The notes: generated by a model not told the origin, from the letters alone. Shown: positions 1-5,613, counted from the first letter of the stretch. The stretch is 7,072 nucleotides of DNA from J051 sp040752255 (GCA_040752255.1 JBFMFD010000137.1:1-7072); one strand, 5' to 3'. Program-made: numbers and translations.

Positions 1-1101
1 CGCTGCCCCTCGACCGATGACCGCCAGCGTCCCCTTGTCCCGATAGCGGAACCTGCCGGCGTCCTTCCCCTCCGCCCGCGAGCGAAGAGCGCGCCCGACG
101 TAGGCGCCCATCTGCATCGCCGCCGGGGCGACGCCGGGCACCTCATCAGGCGGCTTGGCGAGGTCGCCGATGACAAGAACGTCCTCTCGCCCCCGTGCGC
201 GCAGGCACTCGTCCACCGGGATGCGCCCGGCGCGGTCGGTCTCCGCCCCCAGCCGCTGCGCAAGCGTCTCGCCGAAGGCAGCGACGCACACGCCCGCGGC
301 CCACACAACCGTTCCCGCCTGCAAGGTCTCCTCTTCATCACCGTGTTTCAGCTGCACGGCGCAGTCGCGGTCGAGGATGCTCGCGAAGGTCTTCGTCCGC
401 ACCTGAACGCCGAGGCGCTCAAGGCGCTTATGCGCGAGCGCCGAGAGTTTGGGGTGGAACGTAGGCAGCACGCGGTCTGCGCCCTCGACAAGAAGGATGC
501 GCGCATCCTCGGGTCGGATTCGGCGGAACTCCCCGCGGAGCGTCTGCCGCGCGAGTTCAGCCAGCGCGCCCGCCATCTCGACGCCGGTCGGCCCGGCGCC
601 GACGATGAGGAATGTTAGCAGCCTTCGCCGCTCGCTCTCGTGTTCCTCTTTCTCGGCAAGTTCGAACGCCCTGAGAATGCGCCTCCTCACATCGAGCGCA
701 TCCTCGATTGACTTGAGCCCCGGCGCAACCGTCGCCCACCATTCGGGGTTGCCGAAGTAGTCGTGGCGCACTCCTGTGGAGACAATGAGCACGTCGTAGG
801 GCAGCGCGCCGTCTTGAGTCATCACCTCTCTCTTGTCAAGGTCAACATCGAGGGCGCGGGTGAGGACGACGCGCACGTTCTTACCCTTTCGAAGCGCCGA
901 CCTCAACGGGTGCGAGATGTCCCCGGGCGAGAGCTGCCCGATCGCGACCTGATAGAGAAGCGGCTGGAAGAGGTGATAGTTTCGCTCATCAATGAGCGTT
1001 ACCTCGTAGGGCGCGTTTCGCAGCGCCTTGGCGGCGCTGAGGCCGCCGAAGCCTCCACCGATGATGACAACGCGCTTCCGGGTCTCCGGTTGAGTCTTCA
1101 T
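1..1101 (-). CDS. ndh: Type II NADH:quinone oxidoreductase (NDH-2), C-terminus cut by window edge
   Basis: NDH-2 is a single-subunit FAD enzyme that passes electrons from NADH to membrane quinone without pumping protons, on the cytoplasmic face of the membrane. The frame is open from an ATG at 1099-1101 to base 1, giving 367 residues. The FAD-binding motif GGGFGGL is at residues 15-21, the NADH-binding motif VGAGPTGVEMAG at 168-179, and a second FAD contact, VIGDLA, at 310-315. The quinone-side segment APAAMQMG (325-332) corresponds to the family's AQxAxQ, with Pro in place of the first Gln; I believe this variant also occurs in other bacterial NDH-2 proteins. The GTLAVIGRG segment (357-365) is also typical. 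The family is usually about 400-450 residues, so the missing part should hold the membrane-anchoring C-terminal helices. The start overlaps the stop of the upstream YciI gene by 4 bp (ATGA), which suggests one mRNA and coupled translation. Confidence 0.93.
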   Translation of the reverse strand, partial: MKTQPETRKRVVIIGGGFGGLSAAKALRNAPYEVTLIDERNYHLFQPLLYQVAIGQLSPGDISHPLRSALRKGKNVRVVLTRALDVDLDKREVMTQDGALPYDVLIVSTGVRHDYFGNPEWWATVAPGLKSIEDALDVRRRILRAFELAEKEEHESERRRLLTFLIVGAGPTGVEMAGALAELARQTLRGEFRRIRPEDARILLVEGADRVLPTFHPKLSALAHKRLERLGVQVRTKTFASILDRDCAVQLKHGDEEETLQAGTVVWAAGVCVAAFGETLAQRLGAETDRAGRIPVDECLRARGREDVLVIGDLAKPPDEVPGVAPAAMQMGAYVGRALRSRAEGKDAGRFRYRDKGTLAVIGRGAA

Positions 1102-1403
1102 GCGTCGGGGTGCACGGGCGTCGCGGCTTGGTCTCCGACGACGGTGTTCCACGGTCGGACTCGCCAACTCCTCACCAACCCGTTGCGCACGTAGGGGTCC
1201 GCCTCGGCGAACTTCGCAGCAGTCTCGGGCGAATCGCCCTGGAAGAGAAGGACCGCCTGGTCGGTCGGCTCTGCGAGCGCGCCCGCGAGAAGGAGTTCTC
1301 CCCGCTCGTGAGCCTCCCACGCAAGTTTGAGGTGCTCGCCGCGCAACGCTTCCCTTCGCTCGAGGTAGTCGGGAGCGAGTTCGTAGATGAGCAAGAAGTG
1401 CAT
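1098..1403 (-). CDS. YciI-family (YCII-related domain) protein
   Basis: This 101-residue protein has the compact YCII dimeric alpha/beta-barrel pattern. The N-terminal strand is MHFLLIYEL, followed by a helix with the conserved His (H24, in RGEHLKLAWE) and the G-E-L-L-L-A-G-A-L turn at 35-43. The C-terminal signature DPYVRNGLVRSWRVRPW is at 69-85. The family is normally 90-110 residues. Its chemistry is poorly defined: a His/Asp pair at the putative active site is known, but no general substrate is. It is the first gene of a two-gene unit with NDH-2 and shares an ATGA overlap with it. That pairing may hint at a redox or quinone connection, but this is inference only. No Shine-Dalgarno sequence precedes the start; a -10-like box lies 6 nt upstream, which would fit leaderless translation. 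Confidence 0.88.
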   Translation of the reverse strand: MHFLLIYELAPDYLERREALRGEHLKLAWEAHERGELLLAGALAEPTDQAVLLFQGDSPETAAKFAEADPYVRNGLVRSWRVRPWNTVVGDQAATPVHPDA

Positions 1404-1409
1404 CGTTCG

Positions 1410-1415
1410 ATTGTA
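1410..1415 (-). promoter_or_regulatory. Candidate -10 box for the YciI/NDH-2 unit
   Basis: On the minus strand the hexamer TACAAT ends 6 nt before the ATG at 1401-1403. Transcription would then start at or within a base of the start codon, which is the leaderless geometry. I see no convincing -35 hexamer 16-18 bp upstream, and no purine-rich ribosome binding site fits in the 6-nt gap. Confidence 0.45.
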
Positions 1416-1569
1416 GATCAGCGGAGCGCGCGGCGTGCCGATCGCCCCCCTTTTGTCGCCGCCTGACTCTCGCCACCGCTGCCACGCGAATGGTGCAACC
1501 TTTTGCAGTTTGGCGGCGTCTAATGCCGAGCGTGCCCGCAGGTGCCAGGGCGTGCATCACACAGACAAC

Positions 1570-1800
1570 ATGACGAAGACGCTGAGGCGAAGGGACGGAG
1601 CCTACAAGAGGGCGGGGAGTGCGCTTGACTTCCGCCTGGTCGCTTGCGCCTACCCGAAGTGTGGCCGCATGGGCCGCGTCAGGCTCTGGACCGACGACGG
1701 CCGCGCCATCGCGTTCTGCGACTTGCACACGCTGTATCTCGGCACTCCGATCCGCTACGACGTGTCGAAGCAGGACGAAGCAACCTCAGAGGACGAGTGA
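1570..1800 (+). CDS. Small protein with CX4C...CX2H putative zinc site
   Basis: I do not recognise this 76-residue protein. It has a basic N-terminus (KTLRRRDGAYKR), then ACAYPKCG (CX4C, Cys25 and Cys30), a strand-rich stretch GRVRLWTDDGRAIAF, and FCDLH (CX2H). It ends in a very acidic tail (KQDEATSEDE). The CX4C-X18-CX2H pattern looks like a single small zinc ribbon or knuckle with C3H ligands, so a nucleic-acid or protein adaptor role is possible; this is inference. I chose the ATG at 1570. The frame stays open upstream, with a GTG at 1552 closely preceded by CAGGG and an ATG at 1435. Both would add residues that look like translated intergenic sequence. The stop lies 4 bp from the stop of guaB on the opposite strand. 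Confidence 0.6.
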   Translation: MTKTLRRRDGAYKRAGSALDFRLVACAYPKCGRMGRVRLWTDDGRAIAFCDLHTLYLGTPIRYDVSKQDEATSEDE

Positions 1801-1804
1801 GTCG

Positions 1805-3277
1805 CTAGTCCTCGTCGCTTCCGAAGGCGGGTGCGGTGTAGTTCGGCGGCTCTTTGGTAATCCACACGTCGTGCGGGTGCGACTCGCGCAGTCCGGCATT
1901 CGTTATCTGGACGAACTCGGCTCGCTCTCGCAGTTCCGCGAGCGTGCCTGCACCGACGTACCCCATGCCCGAGCGGATGCCGCCGACGAGTTGGGTCATC
2001 GTCTCGTGCAGGGGGCCTTTGTAGGGCACGCGCCCCTCGACGCCTTCGGGCACGAGCGCGCTGCCCTCCTTGACGGCGAAGTACCGGTCCGAGCTTCCCT
2101 GCCGCATCGCGCCGATGCTGCCCATGCCTCGATACACCTTGTAGGCGCGGTTGCGGTACATCTCGATGTCGCCTGGGCTTTCGTCGCAGCCCGCGAACAT
2201 GTTGCCCATCATGACCGCGCTCGCTCCGGCGGCGAGACACTTCAGGATGTCGCCGCTCGAGCGAACGCCCCCGTCGGCGATGGTCGGTACGCCGCGCTTC
2301 GAGGCAGCCTCCGCGCACTCAAGCACTGCGCTGAACTGCGGCACCCCGACTCCTGCGACGACTCGCGTGGTGCAGATGCTGCCCGCCCCGATGCCCACGC
2401 GGAGGCAATCCGCGCCGAGGTCAATCAGTTCGTTCACTCCGGCTGCATCCACCACGTTGCCGGCGACGACGCGCAGGTCGGGAAGCTTCGACTTTAGAAG
2501 CTTCACACACTCCATCACGCCTCTACTGTGCCCGTGAGCGGCGTCAATCACGATGAAGTCAACGCCTGCGTCCTGTAGCGCCTTGGCGCGCTCGAACGGC
2601 TGGCGCAAAGAGCCGATTGCCGCGCCGACGACCAGGCGCCCCTTCGAGTCCTTCGTGGCGTTGGGGTGCTGCTTTACCTTCAGGATGTCTTTGATCGTGA
2701 TCAGCCCTTGGAGTTTGCCTTCCTCGTCTACGAGCGGAAGTTTCTCGATTCGGTGTTCCTGCAGGATCGCTTGTGCCTGCTCGAGGGTCGTCCCTACCTG
2801 CCCTGTGATGAGGCCGCTTGAGGTCATCCGCTCTCGAATCGGGCGGCTGAAGTCGGTTTCGAAGCGGATGTCCCGGTTGGTGAGGATGCCGACCAGCTTT
2901 CCGCCCTCGTCGGTTATGGGGACGCCGCTGATGTGATACCGCTCCATGATGTGGAGCGCGTCCTGGATCGTGTCTTCCGGGCTGAGGCGTATCGGGTTGT
3001 GGATAACGCCGTGCTCGCTGCGCTTCACGCGGTCCACCATGTCGGCCTGGGCGTCAATGCTCATGTTCCGGTGGATGACGCCGACACCACCCTCTCGCGC
3101 CATCGCGATCGCCATGCGCGCCTCGGTTACGGTGTCCATCGGCGCGGAGACGAGGGGGACATTGAGACGGACGCCGGGCAGGAGGTCGGTCGAAGTGTCT
3201 ACCTCGTGGGGAAGCACCTCCGTTCGCTTGGGCAGCAGGAGGATGTCGTCGAAACTGAGTTTGAGCGGAAAGGTCAC
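1805..3277 (-). CDS. guaB: Inosine-5'-monophosphate dehydrogenase
   Basis: IMP dehydrogenase oxidises IMP to XMP with NAD+, the committed step of guanine nucleotide synthesis, as a cytoplasmic tetramer/octamer. The 490-residue length is typical. The N-terminal barrel strand has LSFDDILLLP (7-16) and SAPMDTVTE (44-52). Two CBS domains are inserted at about 95-205; in this family they bind regulatory nucleotides. The barrel resumes with VVGAAIG (216-222) and FIVIDAAHGHS (241-251). The catalytic loop GIGAGSICTTR (295-305) has the nucleophile at Cys302. The phosphate-binding GG is at 336-337. The mobile flap carries SSDRYF with Arg398-Tyr399 and EGVEGRVPYKG (411-421). All catalytic elements are present. 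The start is GTG (3275-3277), preceded 6 nt upstream by GAGG (3284-3287, minus strand), which makes it more credible than the ATG at 3292-3294, whose frame stops after six codons. The gene appears monocistronic, with guaA not adjacent. Confidence 0.98.
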   Translation of the reverse strand: MTFPLKLSFDDILLLPKRTEVLPHEVDTSTDLLPGVRLNVPLVSAPMDTVTEARMAIAMAREGGVGVIHRNMSIDAQADMVDRVKRSEHGVIHNPIRLSPEDTIQDALHIMERYHISGVPITDEGGKLVGILTNRDIRFETDFSRPIRERMTSSGLITGQVGTTLEQAQAILQEHRIEKLPLVDEEGKLQGLITIKDILKVKQHPNATKDSKGRLVVGAAIGSLRQPFERAKALQDAGVDFIVIDAAHGHSRGVMECVKLLKSKLPDLRVVAGNVVDAAGVNELIDLGADCLRVGIGAGSICTTRVVAGVGVPQFSAVLECAEAASKRGVPTIADGGVRSSGDILKCLAAGASAVMMGNMFAGCDESPGDIEMYRNRAYKVYRGMGSIGAMRQGSSDRYFAVKEGSALVPEGVEGRVPYKGPLHETMTQLVGGIRSGMGYVGAGTLAELRERAEFVQITNAGLRESHPHDVWITKEPPNYTAPAFGSDED

Positions 3278-3305
3278 GCTTCGCCTCGCGTCATGGTGCC
3301 CGCGG

Positions 3306-3311
3306 ATTATG
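3306..3311 (-). promoter_or_regulatory. Candidate -10 box for guaB
   Basis: The minus strand reads GTGCCATAATCC here, with CATAAT as a -10-like hexamer about 28 nt upstream of the guaB GTG. Transcription would begin near 3299 and leave a leader of roughly 22 nt with the GAGG ribosome binding site. No clear -35 is visible in the very GC-rich upstream DNA. The same G-S-CATAATC wording recurs before the gene at 5655. Confidence 0.4.
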
Positions 3312-3385
3312 GCACGCGCCGCCAGCGTCGGAGGCCGCTCCCTCAGCGCCGCCTGCGCCTACCCGTGAAACATACCGGATTTATT

Positions 3386-3405
3386 CCAGAACCCATAGAT
3401 TCTGG
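3386..3405. repeat. Inverted repeat CCAGAA-N8-TTCTGG
   Basis: Two perfect 6-bp arms (CCAGAA at 3386-3391, TTCTGG at 3400-3405) flank an 8-nt spacer. The repeat lies in the divergent region between guaB (minus) and the redoxin gene (plus). No T-run follows it, and it sits upstream of both genes, so an operator is more plausible than a terminator. Six-bp dyads also arise by chance. Confidence 0.35.
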
Positions 3406-3433
3406 TAGCTTTACGTGAGCAAGTTTGACGGAA

Positions 3434-3449
3434 ACTGCTGTACAGTAGT
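3434..3449. promoter_or_regulatory. 16-bp near-perfect palindrome, candidate operator of the 3457-5600 block
   Basis: The sequence ACTGCTGTACAGTAGT is self-complementary at seven of its eight base-pair positions, around a perfect CTGTACAG core. The only defect is G3437 against T3446. It ends 7 bp before the ATG at 3457 and includes a -10-like TACAGT (3441-3446). A dimeric repressor bound here would cover the presumed transcription start. No Shine-Dalgarno sequence lies between it and the ATG. It does not match a regulator site that I know well. Confidence 0.45.
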
Positions 3450-3456
3450 GCTCATC

Positions 3457-4032
3457 ATGAGACGAAGGAGTGCACAGGGCACTCTGAGCGTCTGGGCGGC
3501 GGTAGCCGGCCTTTGGCTGGTTGTGATTGTCGCTTGGGCGACTCAGATGGGGTTGGACCGCTGGGTGGTAGACGCGCGGCAGAGCGATGCCGTCGCCGAG
3601 TACTACCGTAGCCGCGAGCCCGAGATAGGGACTATCGTCTCGTTGCCACCGGAGGATATTAACGGGCAACCGATATCCCGCGAGGACTCGGAAACGGAGG
3701 ACGTGCTGTTGATCATTGCCGGGTCTTGTTCGGAATGCGCAAAAAACAAGTTTGACCCGGCAAGGTTGGATTTGAGCAGCTTTAGTCAGGTAATCCTGGT
3801 CTTTACTTCGAGCGTTGAGCAGATACGAGCGGCGCAGTTGGAATTGCCGGAGCATGTCAGGGTGGTGTCCGACGTCCGTGGGGAGCTTTCGTTGCGACTC
3901 AACGCGTACTACCAGCCCCGCTTCTACCTGTTGGACCGCGGCCTACGGGTAAGGAAGTTGCAGGGAGACATACGTGCTGGGTCAAAATGGTACATGGACC
4001 TTCTCACTAAGGGCCAGGAGGCAAAGAGATGA
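3457..4032 (+). CDS. Membrane-anchored thioredoxin-fold protein (MauD/TlpA-like) with CSEC motif
   Basis: This is a 191-residue protein. The N-terminus is basic (MRRRS), followed by one hydrophobic segment at about 10-30, which predicts an inner-membrane anchor with the rest outside the cytoplasm. Residues about 53-175 look like a redoxin domain: EIGTIVSLPPEDINGQ, then the strand VLLIIAGSCSECA with a CXXC motif at Cys91/Cys94, a second strand QVILVFTS (111-118), and QPRFYLLD (153-160), whose Pro154 fits the family's cis-proline. Such proteins reduce, oxidise or isomerise disulfides of exported proteins. MauD, which is needed to mature the methylamine dehydrogenase light chain, has the same layout. 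A 12-cysteine secreted protein two genes downstream is an obvious candidate client. Start: the ATG at 3457 is preferred because the palindrome lies just before it; a GTG at 3415 would add 14 residues. Neither start has a clear ribosome binding site. The stop overlaps the next start by ATGA. Confidence 0.75.
   Translation: MRRRSAQGTLSVWAAVAGLWLVVIVAWATQMGLDRWVVDARQSDAVAEYYRSREPEIGTIVSLPPEDINGQPISREDSETEDVLLIIAGSCSECAKNKFDPARLDLSSFSQVILVFTSSVEQIRAAQLELPEHVRVVSDVRGELSLRLNAYYQPRFYLLDRGLRVRKLQGDIRAGSKWYMDLLTKGQEAKR
4016..4021 (+). promoter_or_regulatory. Ribosome binding site AGGAGG of the pseudopilin gene
   Basis: A perfect AGGAGG sits inside the end of the redoxin gene, 7 nt before the ATG at 4029. 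It fixes that start and shows that the pseudopilin can be translated efficiently from the same mRNA. Confidence 0.75.
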
Positions 4033-4577
4033 GACTCCGAGGGATGACAATTGTACAAGTTTTAGTTGCGACAGGGTTGCTTGCGCTGCTTTCCGCTCTG
4101 CTGTTCCCGACGATCCGCACCCAGATTGACAAGGCGAAGCAGAAGGGTTGCGCCTCCAACCTGCGCCAGCTTCATGCAGCGCTCATGTTGTACCGGGAGG
4201 CGCAGGACGGCGCGATACCGTACGGACGCGGAGAGGCAATGGGCCTACCTCCCATTCTAGGCATCGTCCACGAATCTTTCGTACCGAACAGGGAAGTATT
4301 CAGGTGCAAGGTGCCGTCGGGCAACTATGCGGAAGGAATCTTCACCCAACTGTGGGCGGTTACCGGAAGGGACGGCATCTTCCCTCCGTGGCACGAGTAC
4401 GTAACGGAGTACAAGGAGGACGCTGTCCTACTTGTGGACATGAACCACGACCCGGCAGATCACCCGAGGCTTGAGTTCGTTACCCACTACGGGATCGCAG
4501 TTTATCTGGGTGGACATGTGCGTGTCGTCCACCGTGTTGGCACGCCGACTGACCGCACGTGGTGGAACCCGGAGTGA
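4029..4577 (+). CDS. Type IV pilin-like / pseudopilin protein (DUF1559-like) lacking Glu+5
   Basis: This is a 182-residue protein with a class III (prepilin) signal: a short basic leader MRLRG, predicted cleavage after Gly5, then a hydrophobic helix MTIVQVLVATGLLALLSALL. The usual motif is GFTLIELLVV; here position +1 is Met and +5 is Gln10 instead of the nearly invariant Glu. After the helix, KAKQKGCASNLRQLHAALML (37-53) and GAIP (61-64) match the pattern seen after the helix in DUF1559/H-X9-DG pseudopilins. Near the C-terminus, THYGIAVYLGGHVRVVHR (152-169) resembles a degenerate form of their H...DGHV motif. Only two cysteines (41 and 93) are present. Such proteins are processed by a prepilin peptidase and assemble in the envelope; none of that machinery is in the window. 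The start is set by AGGAGG and overlaps the redoxin stop by 4 bp. Confidence 0.8.
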   Translation: MRLRGMTIVQVLVATGLLALLSALLFPTIRTQIDKAKQKGCASNLRQLHAALMLYREAQDGAIPYGRGEAMGLPPILGIVHESFVPNREVFRCKVPSGNYAEGIFTQLWAVTGRDGIFPPWHEYVTEYKEDAVLLVDMNHDPADHPRLEFVTHYGIAVYLGGHVRVVHRVGTPTDRTWWNPE

Positions 4578-4599
4578 TGTCACAATCCAAACAAGAAAA

Positions 4600-4603
4600 G
4601 GAG
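4600..4603 (+). promoter_or_regulatory. Ribosome binding site GGAG of the 12-cysteine protein gene
   Basis: GGAG, preceded by an A-rich run (AAAAGGAG at 4596-4603), lies 7 nt before the ATG at 4611. It selects this start over the overlapping frame beginning at 4559. Confidence 0.75.
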
Positions 4604-4610
4604 AAACACA

Positions 4611-4940
4611 ATGCTAAAGAAACTGATCATCTGGACGGTGCTTGTGACTGGGGCAGTTGCCGCCCCTCACATCGCAATCGCGACCTGCGCGCAGGAGTGC
4701 CCGTACATCGACATACCCTGTCCCCCGGACTGTTGGCCCACTGCCTCCGACTGGACCAGTTGGTGCTACCAGCAGGGAGGCTTCTGCTGTGAGTGCTTCA
4801 TCATGCACATCTGGTGCGGCTGCCCTGACGGTGGGTTCTGGGACGGCTTCCGGCAGTACAGTACCTGGGGAGCGGGTGAGTGCAAGGTCATTGACGACTA
4901 CCGATCCGCCTGCAAGTGGGCTGTGCAACCGCCAGAGTAG
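4611..4940 (+). CDS. Secreted 12-cysteine protein, possible methylamine dehydrogenase light-chain (MauA) fold
   Basis: This is a 109-residue protein. A Sec-type signal peptide is clear: MLKK, a hydrophobic core at 5-18, and an AIA site with likely cleavage after Ala24. The mature part of about 85 residues has 12 cysteines (26, 30, 37, 41, 52, 59, 60, 62, 69, 71, 91, 101), enough for six disulfides, and eight Trp. Residues 37-53 read CPP, then TASDWTSWCY; C37 and C52 are 14 residues apart with Trp48 four before C52. The tail is CC-x8-CxC-x19-C-x9-C. From memory, MauA of Paracoccus also has 12 cysteines, with CPP...TASWVASCY at the same 14-residue spacing and CC-x7-CxC-x20-C-x11-C. Trp48 would match MauA Trp57. 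The residue before C91 is Glu, where MauA has the second quinone Trp, and the active-site Asp residues do not line up. Catalytic TTQ is therefore doubtful. The gene sits in a block with a MauD-like redoxin. It could also be an unrelated knotted peptide. Confidence 0.7.
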   Translation: MLKKLIIWTVLVTGAVAAPHIAIATCAQECPYIDIPCPPDCWPTASDWTSWCYQQGGFCCECFIMHIWCGCPDGGFWDGFRQYSTWGAGECKVIDDYRSACKWAVQPPE

Positions 4941-4954
4941 AATGACCCGTTCCC

Positions 4955-4960
4955 GAGGAG
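4955..4960 (+). promoter_or_regulatory. Ribosome binding site GAGGAG of the gene at 4968
   Basis: GAGGAG lies 7 nt before the ATG at 4968, in the 27-nt gap after the stop of the 12-cysteine protein. No terminator-like hairpin is visible in the gap, so co-transcription is likely. Confidence 0.75.
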
Positions 4961-4967
4961 ACGACCA

Positions 4968-5600
4968 ATGAGCAAGACGTGGCTTGTCGGAACCTTCGCC
5001 GTCGGCGCCATCGGTGCCGCAACGATCGTCGCCCTTGCGCTACTTCGGCCAAAGACGCTCGACGGGACCGCCTCAGCGGTCATGGAGGCTATTCTCAACA
5101 ACGACCCTGAGTCCGTGTATGAGTTCGCACATGAGTGCCAGAAGGCGGAACTCTCTCGTGAGAACTTTGTCGCCGCATGGCAGGAGATCGTCACCCCGGT
5201 GCTGAGATCCTTCAAGCCGCTGGGGCAACCCAAGGTCGAAGTCTCGCCAGGTGGGCTCCAAGCTGTAGCAAGCGTGAAACTGCGGAACGAGCAGGGCGTG
5301 GAATACGATCTGTACGTGGTCATTTGGCCTACCGACGACGGGCCCAGGCACGACTTGCTCGCGCCATTCACGACAGTCTGGTGCATCAGGTGGGTGGTGG
5401 AGCAGGGCAGCGAGGACCTGTCGCTCTCCAAGGCGTGCGCCGTCGGCTTGGCGGCGGATGCGCCGACGCTCCGGCGCGCAGGCATCCACGCCTTGCCCTC
5501 GGCCAACCCAGAGCGAGGGGCGGTGCCCATTGATGAGTGCATCGCCTACCTTCGCAAGAGCGCACAAGATACGGCGGTCGTTCGGCGGACCGGAAGCTGA
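4968..5600 (+). CDS. Membrane-anchored protein of unknown function, possible NTF2-like (DUF4878-like) domain
   Basis: I do not recognise this 210-residue protein by name. Residues about 5-27 (VGTFAVGAIGAATIVALALL after MSKTWL, in part) form one hydrophobic segment, either a signal anchor or an uncleaved signal, placing the rest outside the cytoplasm. Residues 31-80 (TASAVMEAILNNDPESVYEF, then LSRENFVAAWQEI) read like the opening helices of NTF2-like or DUF4878 domains, followed by strands at about 88-120 (KVEVSPGG, AVASVKLRNE, YDLYVVIWP) and WCIRWVVEQG (138-147). This fits a cone-shaped ligand- or partner-binding fold. The C-terminal 60 residues are of unclear structure. There are four cysteines (57, 139, 157, 191). 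It is the last gene of the block with the redoxin, pseudopilin and 12-cysteine protein, so a role with those exported proteins is likely but unproven. Confidence 0.7.
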   Translation: MSKTWLVGTFAVGAIGAATIVALALLRPKTLDGTASAVMEAILNNDPESVYEFAHECQKAELSRENFVAAWQEIVTPVLRSFKPLGQPKVEVSPGGLQAVASVKLRNEQGVEYDLYVVIWPTDDGPRHDLLAPFTTVWCIRWVVEQGSEDLSLSKACAVGLAADAPTLRRAGIHALPSANPERGAVPIDECIAYLRKSAQDTAVVRRTGS

Positions 5601-5613
5601 GCGACAGCGCGTC

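Noticed and set aside
1619..2497. 292-codon plus-strand open frame
   Set aside because: It runs antisense through guaB, whose protein is intact and fully conserved. The translation is Arg/Ala/His-rich without family motifs, as expected for a GC-rich shadow.
3274..3294. Six-codon minus-strand ORF (ATG to TGA) overlapping the guaB GTG by a GTGA junction
   Set aside because: It could be an upstream leader peptide, but a six-codon frame with no ribosome binding site of its own is easily a chance event. The GAGG inside it serves the guaB GTG.
2933..3418. 161-codon plus-strand frame, and a 140-codon one at 2946-3368
   Set aside because: Both are antisense to the 5' half of guaB and extend across its promoter. 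No recognisable domain or ribosome binding site.
3425..3446. TTGACG and TACAGT as a sigma-70 promoter pair
   Set aside because: The two hexamers are only 10 bp apart, far from the 16-18 bp needed, so they cannot act as a pair.
3343..3855. 170-codon minus-strand frame
   Set aside because: It is antisense to the redoxin gene and crosses the divergent promoter region. The redoxin has coherent domain features and this frame has none.
4611..4940. Lipoprotein signal at Cys26 of the 12-cysteine protein
   Set aside because: The residues before Cys26 are A-I-A-T. Thr at -1 does not fit a lipobox, and an ordinary cleavage site after Ala24 is good.
4611..4940. 12-cysteine protein as a RiPP (lanthipeptide-like) precursor
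   Set aside because: It has a Sec signal rather than a cytoplasmic leader, an even cysteine count suited to disulfides, and no modifying enzyme or peptidase-transporter is adjacent.
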